From Takakia lepidozioides (Eukaryota > Streptophyta > Takakiopsida > Takakiales > Takakiaceae), in contig CM060732.1 in assembly GCA_030704615.1 (NCBI GenBank), forward strand, positions 50,139,053 to 50,203,052: a stretch of DNA of 64,000 bases, read 5' to 3'. The translations under genes and the position numbers were made by a program. Positions 12,021-22,300 of the stretch are shown in pieces. A model generated the notes under the pieces. That model was not told the DNA's origin, ran no database searches, and saw only the letters and a list, made by a program, of their open reading frames with translations. Within the stretch, counting starts at the first letter, position 1; every line of letters begins with the position of its first letter.

Positions 12021-12804
12021 TGAGGGGCCGCCCGTACCATGGCGTCCCATGGTAAAGAACCAAACCCCCACTTGACTCAACTCTCCACTAGCTAGTTCGG
12101 CCGACTTTCTCCAAGTCCCGGCCAAGGGTGGAGCCTCTCAAGCTCCACCCAGTGCACTCTTCTTGGCCCACTTCAAGGCCAAGGAACGATCCTCCCCGAG
12201 GATCGAATCGCCTTACTGCAACAACATTGCTTGCGACCGCTCATGATGCCGCTTTTGGCATCACCTTGAGCAAAAGTTCACCTTGAACCATTTTTTACTA
12301 GGAAGATAACCTTGAACCAACCGCGCGCCCCAATCACTACAATTGGGTCCACCTTGGAATGTTGGCCTGAGGTACGGGAACACCGCGAAACCGCACTACG
12401 ACTTCGTCCCGAGGTTACACGATTATAGTACGTGAACGGAAGCACGTAGCTTCCGCGTTAATCCACACTACAAGACAACCCCTCGGTAGCGCAGTTATAA
12501 TACGCGCATGCACCATGTGCGCACTAGCACGTGAACTCCCAAAGAAGGCGCAAGTTTCTTTGCACCTTAGATGGGAGTCACCCGATTTTGGCACTGCGCA
12601 AACACACAATTAATCCAATTTACCTCTTCCACTTTTGTAAGCTAGCATGCATTCTACACACTAGCCAACCATACCATGCATCACCATTCCAAACAAAATA
12701 TGAAGTACAACATTTGGAAACCATTTCATTTATAAACAAAATTTGTGCAACACAAGTTTTTGCAATCGGATTCCTGAGCTAGCTAAGCCGGACTAAGCAT
12801 GCAT
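12021..12804 (-). repeat. 3' LTR of a truncated chromovirus
   Basis: On the minus strand the integrase gene (ends 12838) is followed by a purine tract (GGGGGAGGAAA, about 12805-12817) and then TGCATGCTTAGTCCGG, the expected start of a 3' LTR. The other end is placed at 12021, where the host reading frame of the partner gene is lost (TGAGGGGCCGCC on the plus strand, i.e. a CA end). Length is about 780 bases. It is unlike the LTR copies at 3736 and 44345. Confidence 0.6.
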
Positions 12805-12837
12805 TTCCTCCCCCACGATCCAAGGTTGATGTCCCCA

Positions 12838-13443
12838 TCAACGGTTCTTCCGCTTTTGAGGTCGCCCTTCGAAAGCTGCAACCGCCTCGGATGCGTTTCC
12901 CATTTCTGAGGCATGCACCCAAGTTGCCTCTACTTGATGATAGCCCTTCCATTTCACGAGATACTCCGTTTCTCGATTCTTGAACCTCCTCGACCTAAGC
13001 ACTGCCTCCACCTCGTACTCAGGTTCATTTTCATGATCCAACAGCACAGGTGGTGCATGCAACACTTGATGCCGATTCAGACGCGCTTCATCTTTGAAGT
13101 AAGGCTTCGAAAGGGAGACATGGAATACCGGATGCACCTTGTTGTTTGCCGGCAGCTCCAATTCATACACATCCTCATTCATAACCTTCCGGATGCAAAA
13201 GGGCCCCACATACGGAGGTACGAACTTCGGACTCACTTCCGGAGGTAGTCGAAAATTCTTGATGTTCAACCAGACCTCCGTGCCTACCTCAAACTTAACT
13301 TCCCTCCGCTTCCGATTCGCTTGCCGTTCATACCGTTTCCTAGCTTTGGCAATGTTGTACTTTGCGAGCTCCAACAAACGCTTGCGTTCTTCCAGCACCG
13401 CTGCTGCTGAAGTTTTAATAGACGAGACTATTGTTGGAGGCTA
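12838..13443 (-). pseudogene. Chromovirus integrase C-terminus with chromodomain (5'-truncated)
   Basis: Encodes only the last ~200 residues of a Ty3-type polyprotein: RRYER-type helix, GTEVWLNIKNFR, the GPF-containing integrase C-terminal fold, KVHPVFHVS, then a chromodomain (VEAVLRSRR, YLVKWKGY, TWV) and a basic tail ending at 12838. The chromodomain marks it as a chromovirus. Everything upstream of about 13443 is missing, and the partner gene resumes there. It is therefore a 5'-truncated insertion in the reverse direction within that gene. The frame is open in the part present. Confidence 0.85.
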
Positions 13444-14320
13444 GGATCCAATTTGGCGACATATCAACGAGGAGTTTGAATCAAGCATTTGCAAGAGGCT
13501 TGTTACACAGGCTTTCTCAGGCAAGATGTTCCATGTCTGGGATGGCAACCACCAATTGCTAGCATGGCAGAACATGATATCGAGGTATCATAGCACTGAG
13601 GAGGAGTGGCACTATTGTGTGGCCTCCATGGTGCTGGATCCCAAGGGAAACATCACTGCGCTCTTGACAGCAATGCATGACGTGAACAAGTAAGTGCCTT
13701 TCCTGAAATAACTCGGTTCTTTCCCTCATGTGTTTGGGAGTCAAATTGGACATGTCATGACATACCACTGCTTGTGGCAGGGGAACTAAAACCGCCCATG
13801 TTACAACAAACCTGGAACACACCCTGTTCAGGATCCAGAATATTGGCCAAATGCCCCTCAGCACATTCAAGAGCATCCTCAGTCCAGAAACCTTCGCGAA
13901 ATGCCAGACCTCCAAAATTTCGGACACATGGTACAAGCTGACAAGGGGAGCATTCATGGAATACATGTACACGGTTAGTATATCATCACCTAGCACTTCC
14001 ATATTCTAGTACAATTCAAATTATTCTTCTATTTGATTTTGGATTGGTTTTTGCAGCAAGAGATAGCGGAGGCTGGGGAGAGGGCCAAAATAGAGTACTA
14101 CTTCAAAACCCCCGAGGGGATAAGAACATCGAAAGGAGTGGCTGAAGCAATGAAGTTAAAGATGAATGAGACTCGGAAGAAGATCATGAGCGTGGAGAAT
14201 GGCAGACCCTGCCTTTGGGCCGCCATTGGCGTCGCCCAACGAGACGTAAAACACAGACTGACCCTCTATGTAGCCATGGCAAAAATCTTGTCCAACATCT
14301 TCATTCTCAGCTTTGTTTAA

Positions 14321-15993
14321 GAATGCAACAGTTTTGGTGTTGAAAACATCTTGACAGTCCAACATGGCAGAGAAAGATGCAAATACGTCCAACTATCACC
14401 CACTACTGTATGAACAGAGTACTACAAGAGAGCATTGTAGATAGATGCAATGTCGTGAAACTGAGAGGAGCTGACAGGAGCGCAGCCCACAAAACCCACA
14501 AACCCTATTTCCTCCGCTTTTCAAGGAATGCCACAACCGCGCTTGGAAAATTCAAATCCATGGATCATGGCATGTCCTATGGCCTAACCAGATGATGACA
14601 TGGATTATGGCTAAAGCTTCATGGCATGACAACCCAATGACTCACATGCCCAACACCTATACAGTGCAGATCATGCAGAACATTCCACCATGCATAACGC
14701 CATTGTGTAGAACAACCACTTCCTCGTGACCGCGGTTGTGGCGACATGTGGGGTCCATGGAGCCAAGGGATGGGTTGCCCACCTCACGCGCGAAGACTGT
14801 TGACATATGGCAGCGAGCAGAGCTCGTAGGGGTACATATAACGTCCTACAGTAAAGGCAAAGGGTATATGCGTGGCGGGTAAATCCTAAGCTTTTGTCCA
14901 ATTCGCTTGAGCCTTGCTCTAACTCTGCTATAGGTAATCCACTCAACCACCTCACTTTTTAGTCGATGGACCCACCGCTCTCCACCCTCCCTTTTAAGTT
15001 TAAGCTGGGCCAACCCCCAATCTTTTGTTGCACTTACAAACCAACACCTCTTGTGGTGCTTCCAAAGTAGCTTCAATTGTGCTCCACCCATGTCCTAAAA
15101 ATCTTAGTTTTAGGAACGCGAAGTTGGTTTATGTAGGTACGTTACCACTGGATTGTTTTATCAATATTCCAAGCATTATTGAATGTATCACTCATATCTC
15201 TTGAATATATAATTGAATAAAAAATAGAAATATACTTATTTAACTATACCCGGTATTTATTTATACCCTCAGGGTATAGATGAGGCTTTTTACTATTTAT
15301 TTATACCCTTCAGATTCTACCAGCAGTAATATACCCGTACCCGGAGGGTAAATATAATTTGGAAATATAGTATATAGTATACCCGGCCCGGAGGGTAAGA
15401 CAAAATAAATTTTCTTCTTACCCAGACCCGGAGGGTATGTCTAAAACAATATACCCGCACAACACTGGATGAAACTTCCTGTCTGAGAAAGTAACTGTTT
15501 GATTCTAACAAAGAAAAATTGTTGGCAGTTTTTTCCGTGTATTGTCAGATCTCCACTACAAACAAAGCCATTCCACTTGGTGTAAGTGACAGGGTTAGCA
15601 ATTTGCTTTGTGCAAAACAGCTGCCATGAGAGTTGATACAAGGAGGCACCCATAGAATTGGATTTGAAATCAAGGTGGAAAACAATGGTTAGGTCTTGGA
15701 ATAAAAAGCAAAAGGCACCTTCTAATCTGCTATGTCTAGGGATTTCTTTCAAATCAGTGCACTGTCATGCGGTTTGAGTATTCTATACCCTACTATCCTT
15801 GACATCACTGACACCACTGACATCACGAGAAGCGGAAATGGTAAAGAAAGTGAACATGCAAAGACCAAAGTTTTCTTCACACAGGACTCCTCTTCAGCCT
15901 TTGGTAGCAACTCATTCCGCTGGCATACATATCACTTGCTATGGGCTCTCTAGAATATCAAATGTCCTCAAAGTGTGTACATACTAAAATCCA
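14321..15993. other. Noncoding stretch with TACCCGGAGGGTA repeats
   Basis: No gene family recognised. CTGTTGACATATGG (about 14797-14810) is an imperfect inverse of CCATGTCAACAG at 6176-6188 and could mark the right side of the DNA transposon. At about 15240-15460 an AT-rich block contains several ATACCC / GGGTAT motifs. Three of these form near-palindromes close to TACCCGGAGGGTA (15338-15350, 15385-15397, 15424-15437). Confidence 0.5.
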
Positions 15994-17526
15994 TTAGCTT
16001 GCACCAATGGGGTTAGTAATACGGCCAATGAAAAGAATGACATTTGTCAACTCTTCCTTAATCAAAAACAGAAATGGATGATCTGCCGCAAATTCTTCAG
16101 GTTCCTGATAACAAAGCAGACTAATGGAGACTCCAGTTGCAGCGGCAGCCTCAGTACCCTTTTCATTCACTTCCACAAATGCCTTATGAAAGATGTTGGA
16201 AATATAGAGGGGCTGTCCACTCGGACAGTCCACCAGCTCTGAAAAATCAGCATCATTCGAAAAGGGTAATACAAGACCAAGGTTTTTCAAGGCCTCAGGC
16301 ACTTCAAATCCACTCGAAATCTGAAAGCGCGGCAGCTGAAAGTTTGTTACTGTGACCTTCGATTCATATTGGACAGATCCTGCCCAAGCACTTTTGTATC
16401 CAGATTCTGCTCAAGTTGGGTCAGTCCATCTCTGTCATTGGGCAAGAGAATATACATTGAGAACAAGCGCTTGTCATCACCTGGGAAATGGCGGAGCCGA
16501 AGCACTTTGAATGACCCAAAGTTTTCAATGAACTGCTTTTTGTGAGTCCGCATCATGGGCACTGTTACGCTCTTTCCATCCAGCAGATAAAATGTGCCAT
16601 CTTTGGTCTCTGATTCCTGGAATGGTTTCTTCCAAGCTCCCTTGAAGTAAAGAGCATTGACCAATACAACCCTCGTAGTATGGTCCACAGAACCTTGGGG
16701 AAGGAGGTCCTCAATCTTTCCCCTGGTTTCATCCTTGACCCATGTATTTATACTTGTTCTGGCTTCCTCAGCCTGTCTCACCATCAAAACAAAAGTACAT
16801 GAAAACCCATGTTGAGAATTGGTGACTGACTGCATATTTCCTAGTGTAGGTTGGATAGAAAATTGACACTGCTAGATACCCTGGCATCCCACCACGAATT
16901 CGGACACCAAGGGTTGACATGGGGTAAGCCCCAAATTTAGTTCAAATTGTGTCATAGACGATGTGGAATTCAGTTTCTGCTTCATCTCTCTAATAAACGA
17001 GGCAGCATGAGCAGAAAACCCGTTACCTCAAAGTAGTAGGCCACGTCGAACATTCACAGTAGGCTCTGAATTTGACTACGGGATAACATTATTCGGAATT
17101 AGGGAGAGGAGAAAAACATTGAGAGAGCCGGGAAAACCACCCTACTTTTGATTGGAAATGAGCCTGTCCAGCTTCAGATCCATAGCGGCACTTCAGCAGC
17201 TCCATAAACGGGGGCTTGGGAGGTACCGTTTGCTCCACCCACACTTTATTAGCGGACGCTAGCAAGGGCCCCCCTTGTGCGCTGCCATCAGCCAACACAA
17301 CGTTCCTCAAATGCGACGAGAAATCGTGCATAACATCTCCCGCAAGCTTCAAACAGGACGAGATCTGGTCAAGAGTGGCACCCTTCGCGCCAGCTCCCGC
17401 CATAGCCAAGGTGAGCCCAACACTGAGGGGAGAAAGCACGGCATTCTTATCACCTTGATGCTTCACCACCGCTTTGTACAGGTCCAGTGTAAACTCTGTC
17501 TGCCCCACTAAGGTTGCCACATCCAT
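15994..17526 (-). pseudogene. Plant serpin (serine/cysteine protease inhibitor), one frameshift
   Basis: Two-exon layout typical of plant serpins: exon 1 17526-17146 (donor GTAGGG) and exon 2 16772-15994 (acceptor acaG before AEEARTSINTW). Recognised parts: N-terminal NAVLSPLSVGLTLAMAGAGA, TRVVLVNALYFKGAWKKPF (breach region), SNIFHKAFVEVNEKGTEAAAA (hinge), and the C-terminal HPFLFLI and ILFIGRI strands. Counting from the conserved hinge Glu as P13 puts Leu-Leu at P2-P1 and Cys at P1', unlike the Leu-Arg of Arabidopsis serpin1. The hinge is of the inhibitory type. Within exon 2 the frame shifts near 16385 and no intron explains it. The gene is either a recent pseudogene or a sequence error in a functional gene of about 385 residues. 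No signal peptide was seen, so it would be cytosolic. Confidence 0.85.
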
Positions 17527-17826
17527 CGCTACGCACCTCCTGTCCAGATATCACTGTGAACAGCAGTGTTCGGTTCCAAGTTCCCGCCTGAAAGTTTGTG
17601 CGTGTGTTCCATAGAAAGAAAGACAGAGATGGGTTTGCAGACAAGCCATGGGGGATTGTAGTTCAGTATATGGCGTAGCATATCACGCTGTGCTCGTGAG
17701 AGAGAGAGACACAAAACGAGGGAAGAGGCGAGGGGCTCGTTGTCAGCAAGCCGCTGTTGCCCTGCCGTATGGCGACAACTTGTTGCAATAGAACATGCAG
17801 TTTGCAGTTTGCACCATAATCCGTAG

Positions 17827-17859
<33 letters not shown>

Positions 17860-17862
17860 TTT
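17827..17862. repeat. (ATT)n microsatellite
   Basis: About eleven ATT/TTA units upstream of the serpin. It is followed by a short segment that contains no recognisable gene. Confidence 0.9.
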
Positions 17863-19309
17863 CCGGAACAGGGACGGTGCCCTGAGAACTTTATTAAAAC
17901 TTACAAGTGTAAGGCAGAAAGCTGCAAATTTTGTCGAGGTCACCGCAATATAATAGTACCCACTTGGGCTTAATATCCGAGTGAATTGACAGAAAGAAAT
18001 CACAAATGCTTACTTCATGCGAATGAAAAAACTGTCATCTTTCACACTATGCTTTAGGCCTTCAAGAATCTGGTCAATCTTTGAGGTTTTCAAATAAACT
18101 TTAAATTGAAATTCTCACATTTCATAGTTGTGGTTTGAGTCTAGGTCATTGGAAAACAAGTAACAAACTACATACTCCTATGTCTATTCAATAGCATCTG
18201 TTTCAACACCAAAGTGAACCTGCCAGTGCAAGCATCATGCAGATCACTAGGCTGTGAAACCAGCACACTTCTCACAATGTTAGCACACCGACACAATCAG
18301 AGCTGCGTCATGGATATACATTTCGATCTACCTTTCAGACTGATGGAAGTAAACCAGAGATAGATGGGGTAGTAGAGCATGAGCAAGTCATAATCAGATG
18401 GTCCAACTATCAACAACAAAAACAGCGGGTAACGATCTGAACTTGAATATATTACAGATGTACATCCCACAATTCGGTGGGATGAGTACCAAACTACAGG
18501 ATGTTTTCACTTATTCCAGGATGCAGCAAAAAGAACTATTTGCAATAAAATCAAACGCCGAAGAATCTGTGTGTCAATAGCCTGCTCAGAGATCTGAAAA
18601 ACTAACAGCCACATATACAGCCTGTAAAGCCCTGGAAACAGCAAATGATACAGACCTGACATATGTTGTGCAAATTTGCATTTGAGTGCTTGCTACTCCT
18701 GTACTATGAAAGGGTTAACAGGAACAGGCACCAGTGCAGTAGACCAGCTTTCTATAAACATGCTCATGAAATCAAAGAAGCTACAATAGACAAGGAAGAC
18801 TTCAAACCTCATCTTCCACCCTCCCTCTTCAAACCCCTGCAGAACAACACCACCTGTGCAAACACTGACTAGATCAGGTGATGTGGTAAGACAACCACCC
18901 ACCACCTTTACATCCCTTGATACAGTGCAATTTGTCTGTCGGTTGCGTACTCACCGAGTTCAATCCTTGTCAGATTTGCAATGACACAAGCAAGTTCCCC
19001 ATAGGTCAGGCTAAGAGCTGCACACGGTTGTGCAGGGTCAAGAAGTGCAGAACACGATGCATCTGACGTGTGAAACACATCCATGACATGCTCCTTGCTT
19101 TGCCAGCTCCATTCTTTCTGAAGTGACAAGCTTTTCTGGTTGCATAATTGTGATACATGCACTCTCAGTAGACCCTTTCAACTTCTCTTTTGGATACTGA
19201 CACCCACAAAATGCTGGAAGCACCTCCCGGCCTGTGTGGCATTGGTACCATGCGCGGAGTAATGATTGAATGCTGAAAATGCAGCATAAAAAAAAAGACC
19301 CCATTAAGC
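17863..19309. other. Intergenic and CBP60 3' flank
   Basis: No protein family, RNA gene or repeat could be supported here. The right part is expected to hold the 3' UTR of the minus-strand CBP60 gene that ends at 19310. Confidence 0.4.
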
Positions 19310-22300
19310 TCAGTCATCTTCTAGCTCTTCAAGCTGTGCCCGTCTCGCAGCTGCCCGCTTGCGTATAAAAATACCCCAACGCAGTGCTGCCTTCAGCTTT
19401 AGCCACCCCACATAGGCCTTGCCATTGGCACGAGGTTTCTCTTCACCTACACTGACAGTGGGACCAGGAGAAAAGCTGAAAGGAAAGGGGTCATGCTCTT
19501 GGAATGAGCCGTATGGGTTACCCGGGAATTCGCCAGCAGCAGTTGCATTGAACATTCGCAACAGCTGCTGCATGTCCTCATTTTCAAGCATCTCCAGACT
19601 TTTAGCACGCAGATCATCTTCATTGGTGAAATCGTCAACCTGCATGCTCCTCGGGAAGCTCTCTTGGCCCCGGGTTTCACGATATCGTGGCCCATCATTT
19701 GCTCCCGAGTTCACAACCATTACACCTGGGTTCATGGGAGCAAGCACAATGCCAGAGGAAGGTATCATGGCAGTTTGTGGCGGACCAAGGGCCAGCCCTG
19801 TCATGCCAATGCTGCCCCCTTGAAATGACGAGCTTGCTTGGGTGCTTGACTCCATGCTGTTGTTCATACGGAGTGCAGATCCCATCGTGTTCTGATCTGG
19901 TAGAGGCTGAGTGGCCTGACTGGTATACGACCGGGCAAAGTTTGACTTTTGATCAGGTCCATAAGCATGAGGTCTGGTCGCTCCACTGCCTGCATGTTGA
20001 TGGAAGAACATTCCCAATCAGCTCAAAAGGGGAGATTCAATGTCATCAAAGAGCACATCAGGACCAGCAGAGCGACAGGGAAAGCTTCAACCATCATACC
20101 AGCTAACTGAGTTTTGGTCTGAAGGTAAAAGTTTCAACATTTGTCTTCAAAGCAGACGACAGCTACAATGGTGATAAAACTTACGTCCGGGCATCACAAA
20201 AGCAGGATAACCAGTAGGAAATTAGAAGCCGGCTTTAGGGGAAACACGCGAGTTGACCAACCAATTACTTTAGTCGCAGAATCCTAAAGTTGGATCTACT
20301 ATGATGGGTGGGCGCCTACCGGTCCGGCACTGCAAGGCCCCTGGGTGGGCCAGACGTACACCTGGCAGCCCAGTAGCTGCACAACTTGGCTTTTAGCACT
20401 GCACAGCCAGCACTGAGTTTTGCAGACACAAAATGATCACGCTCAGTTGGATGTGAACGTGCGAATTGTTGTCTAACTACAACTATGGAGATTCGTTGCC
20501 AAAACGCCCCGGTCTGTTAGGACCAAATGAGGCACAACTGACATGACAGATCAGAACCTAATTTGTGAACAGAAGGAGAAAACAACACAAACAAAAAGGA
20601 ATAAGCAGAATGCAGGAGAGAGTAAATAGAAACAGGAGCCACAACTCTGCAGAAAAGCCAGAAAAGGGATTCAGCCCAGCTGTTAGCCATGCTGGCATCT
20701 TCATGATCCAATATGACCCAATCTAACGTTCTTGAGGCAGAGGAAACAACAGAACTTGTCTGCAGGAAAAACCAAAGACAGCTGACAGACCTCAAAGCCG
20801 GCAGCATAGATATGCATATCAGAAAAGAGGCGTGAGAACTGAATAAAAGAGCCCAACTTTCAGGCAAAGTAACAACCTCTTGCTGTGCCTCTTCAACTAG
20901 CTCAAGAGTGCAATTTCCAAACCGTCTTGCTAAATCATAGGAGAGTACTTTCACCAGGAGCTTGAAATCAAACCTCTCGACAAACATTCAGTTTCAAGTA
21001 CAACTAACCGCCAGCACCACATCAAGCTGAAGTAAGGATCCTACAACCTGGCATCAAGTTTGCTCCCATCTCACTCTTACAAATCCTGAGAAGTAAGCTC
21101 CTTTCATTCATTTGAGCAGAAGTAAACTTACAGAGGAGATCTAAGCACAACCATGGAGTGAACAGATGACAAAAACTTATTGATATGCACTCAAACACAG
21201 CCACCTGATGAGACAAGGAAAGAATCTGACTACCAAGAGTTGCTTCTCCAACAACTCACTTAGTCAGAACACAAACAGCATAACTCTCCCTCTCATATCA
21301 ACAACTCCATTACTAATCTCCACAGTCAACTGACATAAACCTCAGCTTCGACTCTGAGGGTAAAACAAGTTGCGTCTTCATTGGCTAGTGGTGGGGCCTC
21401 CTTATGCAAGTTGCTACCACATGACCTCTGACCACTGGCGGATTGGGAAATCCCCCACTTCAAAAACCCACATCAAAGCACTGTACCTGAAAAGTTTACC
21501 AGCCATTCAAAACACAACCAAGCTAGAGATCCCCATTACTGACCCCAGAAGTACCACCGCTTATAACACAGCCAGGTCCAAAATAAAGCCACATAAAAAA
21601 AGCCCTCTTCTCGATCTTACATCTGTGACTCGTATGGAGAAAATCTAATATGGCTAGTTTCATTTGTTAGATTACAAGACTGAAGAGCAGAAGCTTCTAC
21701 TAAAGCACCCACCCTCTGCTCAGCTCTGAGATTTAGGAATTTTGCTTCCTGATAAAGCTCAAAGCTCTATATTTGTGATATTCAACAAGATCTTTAATCA
21801 GATGGTTACCCTAGGGGAAAGATGCAGAAGAGAGGTTTGGCTTTAAGAGCGGACCTGAGAGTCAGGCAAATACAGGGCCTTGGGCTATGGGGAGGTACCA
21901 ACCAGGTCTGGTAGCACCGGAGGAAGCACTGGATGATTGATGCTGCTGCATCGGGGCTGGGCGGGAGGACAGGGGCTGCGGTTGGCTAAAGCCACCTCCA
22001 TGTGGCTGGAGGTTGCGGCCACCAGAGCCATGACCATGGATTGGATCTTCAGTGTGAGCATCAATTCCCCTCAGTGCACTGGGTTTCACCCCAATTAACG
22101 CCTCTCCATCATACTCCACAACATTCTCCCAGTTTTCATAAGCTACCTTCACTAGCTTATCCACATACACCTGTGTATTATTCCACCAAGCAAAGAATTA
22201 CTCTACTAAGAAATTTGCCCTTCACATCTTTGTATCTCAAGCTCTGTATGAATAAAATGTATGCTAACCTCAAGATAAACAGTAGACGATTTGTACTACC

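Larger units (their letters stand above)
10453..14320 (+). pseudogene. Partner gene of unknown family, interrupted by a chromovirus fragment
   Basis: Not a family I can name. Exons inferred from splice sites: 10453-10758, 11624 to about 12020, about 13446-13689, 13781-13973 and 14057-14320. All junctions read are in phase with GT-AG ends. Exon 1 is acidic and lysine-rich (DSDTEDMDTDKPD, then KKATPKRKQ). Exon 2 starts KKRRG and is acidic (MDEDEEHE); its frame breaks near 11885, and a TGA follows near 11966. An inserted retroelement occupies about 12021-13443. Exon 3 carries VWDGNHQLLAW, loosely like the GxHRxxA signature of ParB/sulfiredoxin folds. Later exons are charged and helical. Divergent orientation from the transposase suggests an accessory protein of the same transposon. 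Decayed. Confidence 0.55.
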
